Source: Aldehydirespirator sp965203575
Lineage (GTDB): Bacteria; Actinomycetota; Acidimicrobiia; Acidimicrobiales; Aldehydirespiratoraceae
Assembly (NCBI GenBank): GCA_965203575.1
Contig: OZ241894.1
Coordinates: forward strand, 3,596,001 to 3,660,000
Direction: 5' to 3'
DNA: 64,000 bases
Positions 42,687 to 51,417 of the stretch are shown here, one piece after another. The position numbers were made by a program, and so were the translations under genes. The first letter of the stretch is position 1. Every line of letters begins with the position of its first letter. The notes beneath the pieces were generated by a model. The model was not told the origin of the DNA, made no database searches, and saw nothing but the letters and a program-made list of their open reading frames with translations.

Positions 42687-43721
42687 ATGGCCCGAAGGCT
42701 CACAGAGTTCAGCCACGGCGCTGGTTGAGCCTGCAAGATCGCTCCCGGCGATCTCGCGCGCGTGGTGCGCGACCTGACCCCTGACCCCCCGCCCGAGCTG
42801 GTTGTCGGCCTGGCCACCGGCGACGACGCCGCGGTGTGGCGGATCGCCCGCGGGCGGGCCCTGGTGTTCACCGCCGACTTCATCACGCCGGTGGTGGACG
42901 ACGCGCGCACTTGGGGCCGCATCGCGGCCACCAACGCGGTGTCCGACGTGTACGCCATGGGCGGGCGGCCCCTGCTGGCGCTGAACCTGGTGGCCTGGAA
43001 CTCCGAGGAGCTGTCCAACGACCTGCTCGCCGAGGTGCTGGCCGGCGGCGAGGACGCCGCCCGGGCCGGCGGTTTCGTGGTGGGCGGCGGCCACACGGTC
43101 GACGATCCCGAGCCGAAGTACGGGATGGCCGTGGTGGGCGAGGTCGACCCGCGGCGCATGCTCACCAACACCGGTCTGCGGCCCGGCAACGCGCTGGTGC
43201 TCACCAAGCCACTCGGCTCGGGGATGATCTCGACCGCCATCAAGCGGGGTGAAGCCCACGCCGAGGTGGTGGATCGAGCTGTCGCGGAGATGACCCGGTC
43301 CAACGCCACCGCGGCCACGGCCGCGATGCGACACGGCGCCACCGCCGCCACCGACGTGACCGGGTTCGGCCTGCTGGGCCACGGCCTGCGCATGGCCCAG
43401 GAGTCGGGCGTCGACCTGGAGATCTCGGTGGGCGAGGTGCCGATAATCGCGGGCGCCCGAGGGCTGGCCGCGCTGGGCATGGTCCCCGGCGGCACCCAGC
43501 GCAACCTCGACTGGGTGTCGCCTCATCTCGACACCGGTGACACGAGCGCCTCGTCGGTGACTCTGCTGGCCGACGCTCAGACCTCGGGAGGGCTGCTGCT
43601 CGGCATGGTCAGCCGCGACGCCGGCCTGGCCGTCGTCACCGAGCTGAGGTTCGCCGGCCACGAGGCCGCCATCATCGGCAAGGTCACCGAAGGCTCCGGC
43701 CGCATCCGCCTCCAACCCTGA
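42687..43721 (+). CDS. selD: Selenide, water dikinase with selenocysteine (UGA at codon 14)
   Basis: SelD makes selenophosphate from selenide and ATP. Starting at ATG 42687 (GAAGGGGG upstream) the frame reads MARRLTEFSHGAG, then TGA (42726-42728), then ACKIAPGDLARVV. E. coli SelD has SHGAGCGCKI here, so the UGA exactly replaces catalytic Cys17, and the following Cys and the ATP-site Lys are conserved. Downstream TGDDAAVW, VSDVYAMGG, GGGHTVDDPEPKYG and DVTGFGLLGHG complete the family. With Sec inserted the protein has 344 residues. A start at GTG 42762, after the UGA, would lose the active site. A hairpin right after the UGA can serve as SECIS. Confidence 0.93.
42726..42754 (+). promoter_or_regulatory. 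UGA selenocysteine codon with bacterial SECIS-like hairpin
   Basis: The in-frame TGA at 42726-42728 is followed after 7 nt by AGATCGC (42736-42742), a 5-nt loop and GCGATCT (42748-42754), a perfect 7-bp stem with further partial pairing below. The loop begins about 15 nt after the UGA, the distance expected for SelB recognition. Confidence 0.75.
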
Positions 43722-43804
43722 TCCAGCCGCAGTCGGTCGAGTAGGTCGGGTTGCTCGCGGGCTATCTCTGTGTACAGGGGCTGGAAGATGAACCATGTGG
43801 ACGG

Positions 43805-44923
43805 TCAGCGGTTCGGTAGCGGTCGGGCCACGGTTCTGGTGGTGAACACGCCGATGGCGGCCGCCAGCATCAGCGAGCTGCCGACGATGCCGAGCACGAC
43901 AGCTCCCGCGGTGTCGATGAGCAGGCCGCCCAGCAGCGGTCCTCCGGCGCGGCCCGCGGCCATCAGCGCCTGGGCGTCGCCGACCCGCTCCTCGGGGTAG
44001 CGGGAGCGGCTGGCCAGCACCTCGAACACACCCGGTATGGCGGCCCAAAAGAAGAACCCCCACACCACCAGCGCAGTCAGGAACAGCCATCGGTAGCCGG
44101 TGGTGGCCACCACGATCGCGCAGACCGCGGTCGCCGCCATCCAGGGGCTCGGGATCCGTCGGATGGCCCTGATGCGGGACGCGGGTATCGCCACCACTGC
44201 GTTGAGGCTGAACCCGGCCGCGACGAGCGTGACCGACAGCCCCGGGTCGCCCGTTCCCAGCACCACTGCGTAGATGAAGACCGCAGATCCGCCGAGGGTG
44301 AACAGGCCCAGGCAGACCAGCAGCACCCGGGCTGCGGTGACCGCCCGGTGGCGCACCCTTTCCCTGGGGAGTTCTGCCACCTCGCTGCGGTAGCCGAACG
44401 CCAGCGGGACCAGCGACACCGCGGCCAGTCCGGCGAACACGAGCCGGGGTCCGCCCGCTTCCAGCAGCACCGACACCAGGGGTGCGGCGATCACCCCGAC
44501 CACAGGCCCGGCCACGGCCACGTCGCCCATGCGGCGGTCGTCGCCGAAGGCCTGCACCCAGCCGTACCAGGCCAGCAGGCCCAGGGCCACGCCGCTGACG
44601 AGGCGCAGCGGCACCAGCAGAGCGAAGGCGGGCAGGGCCGCGGAGGCGAGGTTGGCGGCCGATGCGGCCAGCAGCGCAGTCACGAAGACCCGGTCTCGGG
44701 GCTGGAGCCATCGTCCGGCGCCCCAGGAGGCGATCACGAACCCGCCCAACTGGAACACGCCGATCATCGATGCCACACCGAGGCTTATGCCGTAGTGGGC
44801 CGCGATCTCGGGCAGCAGGAACGGCGTGGACACGAAGGCCAGCACGCTGAAGCCGACCGCGAGCAGGATCCCGACCTTGACAGTGGGTCGCAGCAGGTAG
44901 ACGAGCCGAACCGGACTTTGCAC
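43805..44923 (-). CDS. MFS transporter
   Basis: A 372-residue major-facilitator protein with about 11-12 membrane segments and a short basic loop after helix 6 (VAELPRERVRHRAV), slightly shorter than the usual 400. The motif GGFVIASWGAGRWLQPRDR corresponds to the loop 2-3 signature. It probably exports or imports a small organic molecule; the substrate is unknown. GTG 44923 begins it, divergent from an SDR gene 138 bp away. Confidence 0.85.
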   Translation of the reverse strand: MQSPVRLVYLLRPTVKVGILLAVGFSVLAFVSTPFLLPEIAAHYGISLGVASMIGVFQLGGFVIASWGAGRWLQPRDRVFVTALLAASAANLASAALPAFALLVPLRLVSGVALGLLAWYGWVQAFGDDRRMGDVAVAGPVVGVIAAPLVSVLLEAGGPRLVFAGLAAVSLVPLAFGYRSEVAELPRERVRHRAVTAARVLLVCLGLFTLGGSAVFIYAVVLGTGDPGLSVTLVAAGFSLNAVVAIPASRIRAIRRIPSPWMAATAVCAIVVATTGYRWLFLTALVVWGFFFWAAIPGVFEVLASRSRYPEERVGDAQALMAAGRAGGPLLGGLLIDTAGAVVLGIVGSSLMLAAAIGVFTTRTVARPLPNR

Positions 44924-45061
44924 CAGTCGAAGCTACCGTCGCGGGTCCGGACGACTCGTGTGCGCGGGGTGATATCGGCCACACAACGCCGCTCGGACTA
45001 TGTGCGGCCGCGATGGTGCGAGACTGGCCGAACCAGGAGCCGTGCCGGGAGGAGAGTGGTG

Positions 45062-45973
45062 ATGTCTCAACGGCTTTGTGAGGGGCAGGTGGCATTGGTG
45101 ACGGGCGCCAGCAAGGGCGGCACCGGTACCGCCATCGCACTGCGCCTGGCCGCCGAGGGGGCCAGGGTGGCGATCACGGCCCGCAGCGTTGACGGCCTGA
45201 ACGACACTCAGTCACGCATCCGCGATCTGGGCGGCGAGTGCCTGTTGCTGCCGTCGGATCTGAGCGACCCTCGGGGGGCCCGCACCGAGTTGGTGGAGCG
45301 GACCGAGGCCGAGTTCGGCCCCATCGACATCCTGGTCAACAACGCGGCCGCCGGCGGCTACGGGGCTTTCGAGTCGGTGGGCCCCGAGCGCCTGGAGCGG
45401 GCCCTGCAGGTGAACCTGTGGGCGCCGTGGATGCTGATGGCCGAGGTGGTCGGCGGTATGCGCGAGCGGGGCCGGGGGGCGATCGTGAACATCACCACGT
45501 TCTCGGCGGAGTTGCCGCCCGGTCCGCCGTTCCCGACCAACAAGCCGTCGAAGGCCGGGGCGATGTACGGGGCGAGCAAGGCCGCCCTGAACCGGCTCAC
45601 GGTCTCGGTGGCCAGCGAGTGCGAGGGCCAGTGCATCGCCGTGAACGCGCTGGCGCCCCAGGGGGCAATTGCCACGCCGGCACTGGTGGCCGCGGGGTGG
45701 GTGGAGGGCGTGATGTTCGAGCCGCTGGAGACGATGGCCGAGGCGACGCTGGCCCTGTGCACGGCCGATCCGGCAGTGCTGACCGGCCGGATCGCGTTCA
45801 GCCTGCAGCTGCTGGTGGAGCTGCAGCGCCCGGTCCTCGACTTGCAGGGTGAGGAACTGGTCGAGGGCTGGCAGCCGGACGACCTGCCGGGCATCATCGC
45901 CCGTCAGGAGGAGAGCGTCGCCGGCCGGGGCTGGCCTGACGCCTATAGCTTCGGCCGCGTCCACAGCCCCTAG
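45062..45973 (+). CDS. Short-chain dehydrogenase/reductase
   Basis: A 303-residue SDR, about 50 residues longer than classical members. TGASKGGTG binds cofactor, LVNNAAAGG is the NNAG region, NITTFSAELPPGPPFPTNKP carries the catalytic Ser/Thr region and YGASKAALNRL holds YxxxK. The extra residues are in a C-terminal extension and in a Pro-rich loop near the active site. ATG 45062 follows AGGAGAG. It is the first of three consecutive rightward SDRs; the dispersed repeat separates it from the next. Confidence 0.87.
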   Translation: MSQRLCEGQVALVTGASKGGTGTAIALRLAAEGARVAITARSVDGLNDTQSRIRDLGGECLLLPSDLSDPRGARTELVERTEAEFGPIDILVNNAAAGGYGAFESVGPERLERALQVNLWAPWMLMAEVVGGMRERGRGAIVNITTFSAELPPGPPFPTNKPSKAGAMYGASKAALNRLTVSVASECEGQCIAVNALAPQGAIATPALVAAGWVEGVMFEPLETMAEATLALCTADPAVLTGRIAFSLQLLVELQRPVLDLQGEELVEGWQPDDLPGIIARQEESVAGRGWPDAYSFGRVHSP

Positions 45974-46016
45974 AGGCCGAGCGGTTGGGAGTGGACTACC
46001 ACGTGCCTTCGCGAGT

Positions 46017-46066
46017 GCCGAGCGAGGCCGTGGCCCGAGCGGCCCGTGAGCGAAGCGAACAAGAGC
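46017..46066 (-). repeat. Dispersed extragenic repeat, third copy
   Basis: This 50-bp segment is the reverse complement of 29204-29253 with one mismatch. It lies in the 184-bp gap between two SDR genes. The rest of that gap (46067-46157) shows no gene. Confidence 0.85.
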
Positions 46067-46157
46067 GGGATGCGCAATGCCGTCTTGCGAGACGCTCGCA
46101 GCGAACTCGCGCTTGCGCTAGGCCATGATGGTGACCATGAGAGCGGAGCGATAGTCG

Positions 46158-46895
46158 ATGTTCGATCTGAGCGGGCGCACCGCATTGGTAACCGGCGCGG
46201 GACGCAACATCGGAGCGGGAATCGCCCGGGGCCTGGCCGGCCAGGGCGCCCACGTGGTGGTGAACGACTTCTTCCCCGAGCGAGCCGACGAAGTGGCCGC
46301 CGAGATCGCTCAGGCGGGCGGGAGCGCCTCGCCCGTGGCCTTTGACGTGACCGACCTGGACGCGGTCACGGAGGCCGTGGTTGGGATCGGCGCGATCGAC
46401 ATCCTGGTGAACAATGCCGGCCTGGCCGGGCCGACCGACATGAAGGCCGAACAGTTCCGCGGCATGGATCCGGCCGACTGGCAGGCCTCGGTCGATGTGA
46501 ACCTCTACGGGGTCATGAACTGCTGCCACGCAGTGCTCGACGGAATGTGCGAGCGGGGTTGGGGCCGCATCATCACCATCTCGTCGGCCGCGGGCACCCA
46601 CGGCGTGCGTATCGGGGTGGCTCCCTACAGCGCGGGCAAGGGCGGGGGTCTGGCCTTCACCCGCACGCTGGCGCTGGAGGTGGCTCGTTCCGGGGTGACG
46701 GCCAACACGCTGGCGCTTGGCCTCTTCGAACGCAGGAACCACGAGATCACCGAGCACTTCGCCAAGGCCGTCCCCGTGGGCCGCACCGGCCGGCCCGAGG
46801 ATGTGGCCGCCGCCTGCATCTGGCTCGCCTCCGACGAGGCCGAATGGGTCACCGCCCAGACCATCGGCATCAACGGCGGTTCGCTGACGAGCTGA
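46158..46895 (+). CDS. Short-chain dehydrogenase/reductase (FabG-like)
   Basis: A 245-residue classical SDR: TGAGRNIGAGIA, ILVNNAGLAG, TISSAAGTHG (Ser) and YSAGKGGGLAF (YxxxK with the usual Ser replaced, YSAGK). GGAG lies 9 bp before ATG 46158. It is followed after 19 bp by another SDR, so both are likely one transcript. Function within fatty-acid, steroid or alcohol oxidation cannot be assigned more precisely. Confidence 0.88.
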   Translation: MFDLSGRTALVTGAGRNIGAGIARGLAGQGAHVVVNDFFPERADEVAAEIAQAGGSASPVAFDVTDLDAVTEAVVGIGAIDILVNNAGLAGPTDMKAEQFRGMDPADWQASVDVNLYGVMNCCHAVLDGMCERGWGRIITISSAAGTHGVRIGVAPYSAGKGGGLAFTRTLALEVARSGVTANTLALGLFERRNHEITEHFAKAVPVGRTGRPEDVAAACIWLASDEAEWVTAQTIGINGGSLTS

Positions 46896-46914
46896 TCGCG
46901 AGAAGGGAGCGGCT

Positions 46915-47685
46915 ATGAGACTTGAGGGGAAGGTGGCGCTGATCACCGGGACGGCCAGCGGTATTGGGCGTGCCACCGCGCTGCGCTTCGCTTCCGAGGG
47001 CGCCCGGGTGGTGGCGGCGGACATCGTCGAGGCCAACGACGAGACGGTCGAGATGATCCGGGCGTCCGGGGGCGAGGCCACCGCGGTCCAGGCCGACGTG
47101 TCTGACGACGCCGAGGTCGCGCTGGCGGTGAAGACCGCGGAGGCCACATACGGGCAGTTGGACATCGCCTTCAACAACGCCGGGATCATGCTGGCCGACG
47201 ACGCCGACGCCATGGCCACGAGCGAGGAGACCATCGACAAGACCCTGGCCGTGAACCTGAAGGGCGTGCTGTACGGCTGCCGCCACCAGATCCCGGCCAT
47301 GCGCCGGGCCGGCGGAGGCTCGATCATCAACACCGCCTCGTTCGTGGCCTCGGTGGGCGCGGCCACGCCCCAGATCGCCTACACCGCCTCCAAGGGCGCG
47401 GTGCTGTCGCTGACCCGCGAACTGGCGGTGATCCACGCCCGGGAGAACATCAGGGTCAACGCCCTGTCGCCGGGGCCGCTGCGCACCGAGCTGCTCATGT
47501 CGTACCTCGACACCGAAGAGAAGCGCCAGCGCCGGCTGGTCCACGTGCCGATGGGCCGTTTCGGCGAGGCCACGGAGATGGCTTCGGCTGCGTTGTTCCT
47601 GGCCTCCGACGACTCGTCCTACATGACCGGAGCCAACCTGCTGGTCGACGGCGGCCTAACCGCCGCCTACGTCACCCCCGAGTAG
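46915..47685 (+). CDS. Short-chain dehydrogenase/reductase
   Basis: A 256-residue classical SDR: TGTASGIG, IAFNNAGIM, NTASFVASVG (Ser) and YTASKGAVLSL (YxxxK), with the NAD-preferring Asp in VAADIVEAND. GGGAG lies 7 bp before ATG 46915. Its 3' end faces a convergent acyl-CoA dehydrogenase gene across two tandem palindromic repeats. Confidence 0.9.
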   Translation: MRLEGKVALITGTASGIGRATALRFASEGARVVAADIVEANDETVEMIRASGGEATAVQADVSDDAEVALAVKTAEATYGQLDIAFNNAGIMLADDADAMATSEETIDKTLAVNLKGVLYGCRHQIPAMRRAGGGSIINTASFVASVGAATPQIAYTASKGAVLSLTRELAVIHARENIRVNALSPGPLRTELLMSYLDTEEKRQRRLVHVPMGRFGEATEMASAALFLASDDSSYMTGANLLVDGGLTAAYVTPE

Positions 47686-47702
47686 GCCAAGGCCGCCCCT
47701 CG

Positions 47703-47844
47703 CCCATCCCTCCCCAAATCTCGGGTTCGTTTTTCTGCACTGGGTCCACAGAACCAACCCAAGATTGACCGGGCCCATCTCTCCCCAAATCTCGGGTTTG
47801 TCTTGTGCACTAGGCCCACAAAATCAACCCGAGATTGACCGGGC
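47703..47844. repeat. Two tandem 70-bp palindromic repeats between convergent genes
   Basis: Two copies of a 70-71-bp unit (47703-47774 and 47774-47844). Each holds CCCCAAATCTCGGGTT and, about 30 bp later, AACC(C)AAGATT or AACCCGAGATT, so each can fold into a hairpin (11-bp arms, perfect in copy 2). The position between two converging stop codons suggests a duplicated bidirectional terminator. The 185-bp gap holds nothing else recognisable. Confidence 0.8.
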
Positions 47845-47870
47845 AGGCAGGCGGGACGGGTCGCGGCGGG

Positions 47871-48983
47871 CTATCTGGGTTCGCGGGGTAGGCCGAGGAT
47901 GCGTTCGCCGATGATGTTGCGCATGATGGCCGACGTGCCGCCCTGGATGGTGTAGGCGGGGGCGTAGCAGACCGCGGTGGTCACGGCGTCGCCCACGGTG
48001 GCGGCCGGGCCCAGCACCCGGGCCGCGAACTCGGCCACCCGCTGCTCGTGCTCGGTGCAGAACGCCTTGGTGCCCGCGCTGTAGTCGGCGGAACCCTCGC
48101 CCAGCGCTCCCCGGTACACCATGAGCCGGCCCAGCCGGTAGCCGGTCTCGATGGCCGCGATCTCCTGCCGGGTCAGGGGATCAGCCAGGTCGGCGTGCTC
48201 CAGGGCCAGCTCGTACAGGGGCCGGTTGGACACCAGCCGGTCGATGCCTCCCCGCTCGTAGCCGAGCTGGATCATGGTCTGCTTGAACGCCCCGCCCTCG
48301 GTGCCGACGAGGTTGTCGGCCGGCACTCGCACATCGGTGAGGAAGATCTCGCAGAAGTGCGAGTTGCCGACCATGTCGCGCACCGGCCGCACCTCGATGC
48401 CGTCGAGGCCCATCGGCACGATCAGCTCGCTGAGGCCCCGGTGGGGCGGCCCTTCGCGGCGGGTGCGGCAGATCACGTAGCAGTACTCGGCGCTGGACGC
48501 GCCGCTGGTCCAGATCTTCTGGCCGTTCAACACGTAATGGTCGCCGTCGCGGTCCGCGGAGGTCTTGAGCGCGGCCAGGTCGGAGCCGGCGTCGGGTTCG
48601 CTCATCCCGATGCACCACGACGTCTCCCCCGACAGCATCCCGGGCAGGAACGCGGCCTTCTGGGCCTCGGTGCCGTAGGTGTAGATGGACGGGCCCATCT
48701 GGCGGTCGGCGAACCAGCTGGCCGCGATGGGCGCGCCGACGCTGATCATCTCCTCGGCCATGATGATGCGCTCGATGCCGGGCCGGCCTCCCCCGCCGTG
48801 CTCCGTCGGCCAGGTCATGCCGATGAAGCCCTCGGCCGCCAGCACCTTGGAGAACTCCTTGGAGTGCCCGTTGATCCACGAGTCGCTCCACCGGCCGTAG
48901 TCGGCCACGCCCTGTTCGGCCACGGCCCGGGCCCGGGCCCTCAGCGCCTCCCACTCGGGGCGCATGGAGAAGTCGAGGCTCAC
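47871..48983 (-). CDS. Acyl-CoA dehydrogenase
   Basis: A 370-residue FAD-dependent acyl-CoA dehydrogenase: MSEPDAGSDLAALKTSA and WTSGASSAEYCYVICRT are the two family signatures, ending in GGTSAIMRNIIGERILGLPR. The usual Glu of the C-terminal signature is Gly here, as in dehydrogenases whose catalytic Glu lies on another helix. It forms the double bond of an acyl-CoA and passes electrons to ETF. GTG 48983 overlaps the amidohydrolase stop (GTGA), so the two genes act together. Confidence 0.9.
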   Translation of the reverse strand: MSLDFSMRPEWEALRARARAVAEQGVADYGRWSDSWINGHSKEFSKVLAAEGFIGMTWPTEHGGGGRPGIERIIMAEEMISVGAPIAASWFADRQMGPSIYTYGTEAQKAAFLPGMLSGETSWCIGMSEPDAGSDLAALKTSADRDGDHYVLNGQKIWTSGASSAEYCYVICRTRREGPPHRGLSELIVPMGLDGIEVRPVRDMVGNSHFCEIFLTDVRVPADNLVGTEGGAFKQTMIQLGYERGGIDRLVSNRPLYELALEHADLADPLTRQEIAAIETGYRLGRLMVYRGALGEGSADYSAGTKAFCTEHEQRVAEFAARVLGPAATVGDAVTTAVCYAPAYTIQGGTSAIMRNIIGERILGLPREPR

Positions 48984-49996
48984 GACAGCCCGTATGTCCG
49001 GGTGGCGGTGCCCGAGAACAGGTCCTCCTGCTCGGCGTCGCTGTAGCCGGCGGCCATGATCTGCAGCGCGTTCCACAGCACCGGGTACGGCAGCGTCTGG
49101 CGGTCGACCGGGAAGTTGGACTCGAACATGCACCGGTCGGGGCCGAACGTGTCGATGCAGAACCGCACGTCGTCGCCCCAGTGGGCGGCCACCTCCTCGG
49201 AGCCCGGCGGTGCGTCCCGGTTCGTCCAGCCCGTGCCGTAGTAGATGTCCATGCCGATGCCGCCCACCTTGAGCACCACGTTTCCGCAGCCCGCCACCAG
49301 CCGCATCGATGCCCTCCAGTCGGCCCGGACCCGGTCGCCGTCACGGCGGTAGGGGCCGATCCTGAGCGGCCCGCCCAGATGGTCGAGCACGATCGTCAAC
49401 TCGGGCACAGCCTCGGCCAGCGCAGCCAGCTCCGGGAGCTGGGGGTGGTACAGCCAGGCGTCGAAGCTGAACCCCATCGCCGCCAGCCGCCGGGCTCCGG
49501 CCCGGAACTCCGATGCGCTCATCATGTGCTCGAACGGCTTGCTGTGGCTGTTGTGGATGTCGTCGCTGGCGTCCCACCCGGTGGCATGGCGGATCCCCCG
49601 GAACCGGCCCCCGCCGGCCGCGTCGTGGGCGGCCAGGACCTCCTCGACCGCTTCTCCCAGCATCAGGTCGGCGTGGCCGACGATCCCGGCGATGGTCGGA
49701 CCGCCCGCGGCATCGAGCGCGTCGGCCTCGCCCGCCACGAACCTGGTCTCCCCCACCGGCTTCATGTGCTCGGCGCAGCCGGTGTCGTAGTTCGACATGC
49801 AGTCGACGAACACCGTCTTGGAGACGTTGTGGCTGCCGGTCAGGTCCTCCAGCAACTCGGCCGCCAGATAGGCGCCCAGAACCCCCCGCCATTGATGCCC
49901 GTCCCACAGATGGTGGTGCGGATCGACGATCACCCGGTCCGGGTCTACGGCCTCCTCGTGCCGCCGCGCCAGCCACTCGAAGCGATTCAGATCCAT
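48980..49996 (-). CDS. Metal-dependent amidohydrolase (amidohydrolase_2 family)
   Basis: A 338-residue TIM-barrel hydrolase of the 2-pyrone-dicarboxylate lactonase / decarboxylase type: N-terminal metal ligands in IVDPHHHLWDG, mid-barrel YHPQLPEL and LDHLGGP, and a terminal aspartate in FESNFPVDRQ. Such enzymes hydrolyse lactones or decarboxylate aromatic acids. It starts at ATG 49996 with GGAGG-poor leader and is coupled to an acyl-CoA dehydrogenase, which suggests degradation of a cyclic or aromatic acid (inference). Confidence 0.87.
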   Translation of the reverse strand: MDLNRFEWLARRHEEAVDPDRVIVDPHHHLWDGHQWRGVLGAYLAAELLEDLTGSHNVSKTVFVDCMSNYDTGCAEHMKPVGETRFVAGEADALDAAGGPTIAGIVGHADLMLGEAVEEVLAAHDAAGGGRFRGIRHATGWDASDDIHNSHSKPFEHMMSASEFRAGARRLAAMGFSFDAWLYHPQLPELAALAEAVPELTIVLDHLGGPLRIGPYRRDGDRVRADWRASMRLVAGCGNVVLKVGGIGMDIYYGTGWTNRDAPPGSEEVAAHWGDDVRFCIDTFGPDRCMFESNFPVDRQTLPYPVLWNALQIMAAGYSDAEQEDLFSGTATRTYGLS

Positions 49997-50027
49997 AGGT
50001 AGGAGGCTTGCACACTATCCGACCGTG

Positions 50028-50198
50028 CTAGACGGTCAGCGAGGAGGCGAGCAGGTTGCGGGTGTAGGGGTGCTCCGGGCTCGCGAACAAAGCCTCGGTC
50101 GGTTGCTGTTCCACGATCTCACCGGTGCGCATGACCGTGATGCGGTCGGCGAGATGCCGGGCGACGCCAAGGTCGTGAGTGATGAACAGGTAGGTGAG
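50028..50198 (-). pseudogene. C-terminal fragment of a peptide ABC transporter ATPase
   Basis: About 56 codons match the end of Dpp/Opp-type ATPases: LTYLFITHDLGVARHLADR, VMRTGEIVEQ and SPEHPYTRNLLAS. The Walker A, signature and Walker B parts are missing; upstream the frame joins an unrelated hydrophobic stretch (WLGMAAAVVALLFG) and continues to 50339. It is a decayed, possibly chimeric remnant of a peptide transporter gene. Confidence 0.75.
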
Positions 50199-50422
50199 GC
50201 CGAACAACAGGGCCACCACCGCAGCGGCCATCCCCAGCCAGCTTCGCCGGTAGTACCAGACGGCGCTGCCCGGTGCCCCGAAGCGTGCCCGCTCGCGGAT
50301 CGCGCCCGACGGCCCGAGGCGGCGGGCGGGTGGCGGCATCTCGGTGGAATTTCTTGTTGACAGTCGCCTCAGCGCGGTGCCAGCATCAATATCTGGATTT
50401 CATACAGGGGAGGCAACTGCCG

Positions 50423-51376
50423 ATGAGCAAGCCAATGATGCGTCGTGCTGGAGTGTTGGCGGTGCTGGGTGTCTGTGCAGGGCTGGTGGCGTTTGCTCCA
50501 GCCGCGGGCGCTACGGATGTGCCCGGCGGGTTGCTTGAGGACTGGGACCACGAGCAGACCCCGACCATCAACGACCCCGAGCCTGCACCGGAACCAGACC
50601 CAAAGCCTGACCCCGAGCCTGCACCGGAACCAGACCCAAAGCCTGACCCCGAGCCTGCACCCAAGCCCGACGAGGGCGACGAAATGGAGGAACCGAAGCC
50701 CGAGCCAGAACCCGAACGGAAGCCTGCTGTGGAGCCGGCCGGGGACGAGTTGCCGGGCCCGGTGGGACACACCGGAGCCATCGTCTATGAAACGGTGTGG
50801 ACGCCCGATGAGATCGTGCCGTCGGCTCTGAGAGTGGTTGTGCCCGGCGACGATGCGGGCGTGGTGCTGGTCGAGAGCGAGGACCGTTCGTCGCTCGCGG
50901 CGCTTGTCGTCATCGACAGTGCGCAGGCCGCGACCACCTACCGGTTCAATGACGCCGTGCCTGCGGGTCACACCGCGAAGATGCTTGACGACGGGTCGGT
51001 CCGGTTCTACGACGCGGCCGGTGCCGTCGCCGGTGGGATCGCGATGCCGTGGGCGCTCGACGCTGAGGGCGCCGAGATCGCCACCAGCTACAGCCTCGAA
51101 GGCACAACGCTGGTGCAGACCGTAGACCACGCCGGTGCGGTCTATCCCGTGGTGGCCGACCCGGTCTGGTTCGCCGTGGCCGCTGTTGTAGTCCTCAATG
51201 TTGCGCTGCGAGCATCGGTGTATGCCCCCGCGGCCTATTCGGCCTATACGTCCTGCCAGCGAGCTGGGTGCGGCCCGATCATCGGCAAGGTCGTACGCAG
51301 CATCAAACCCGGCAAGCCCAACCCCAGCACTCGTCCCGCAGACCGTTGCCGCGTACGTCGGCCTGGCTGTCGGTGA
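50423..51376 (+). CDS. Secreted protein with Pro/Glu repeats and VADP-type domain
   Basis: A 317-residue exported protein. Signal peptide to about residue 30, then a Pro/Glu/Asp/Lys-rich spacer (about 45-105) containing the 12-residue unit PEPAPEPDPKPD twice plus a partial third. The following domain ends in VYPVVADPVWF, a sequence seen in many large actinobacterial secreted proteins with variable C-termini, some of them toxin-like. A hydrophobic segment and a Cys/Arg-rich tail (CRVRRPGCR) finish the protein. ATG 50423 follows GGGGAGG. A small membrane protein is encoded 41 bp downstream. The role is unknown. Confidence 0.7.
   Translation: MSKPMMRRAGVLAVLGVCAGLVAFAPAAGATDVPGGLLEDWDHEQTPTINDPEPAPEPDPKPDPEPAPEPDPKPDPEPAPKPDEGDEMEEPKPEPEPERKPAVEPAGDELPGPVGHTGAIVYETVWTPDEIVPSALRVVVPGDDAGVVLVESEDRSSLAALVVIDSAQAATTYRFNDAVPAGHTAKMLDDGSVRFYDAAGAVAGGIAMPWALDAEGAEIATSYSLEGTTLVQTVDHAGAVYPVVADPVWFAVAAVVVLNVALRASVYAPAAYSAYTSCQRAGCGPIIGKVVRSIKPGKPNPSTRPADRCRVRRPGCR
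50579..50667 (+). repeat. 36-bp tandem repeat encoding PEPAPEPDPKPD
   Basis: Two perfect 36-bp units (50579-50614, 50615-50650) and a partial third lie in frame within the secreted-protein gene, so copy-number changes would only lengthen the Pro/Glu spacer. Confidence 0.9.
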
Positions 51377-51417
51377 CAGCGCAGCACCGGGGACGTAGCC
51401 GCACCCTGGACAGGGTC

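Noticed and set aside
42726..42728. In-frame TGA near the start of selD read as a frameshift or pseudogene
   Set aside because: The codon sits exactly at the catalytic Cys position, flanking family residues are intact on both sides in one frame, and a hairpin follows; selenocysteine explains it better.
50579..50667. Short regular repeats considered as a CRISPR-like array
   Set aside because: The 36-bp units are contiguous without spacers and code for a Pro/Glu linker in frame.
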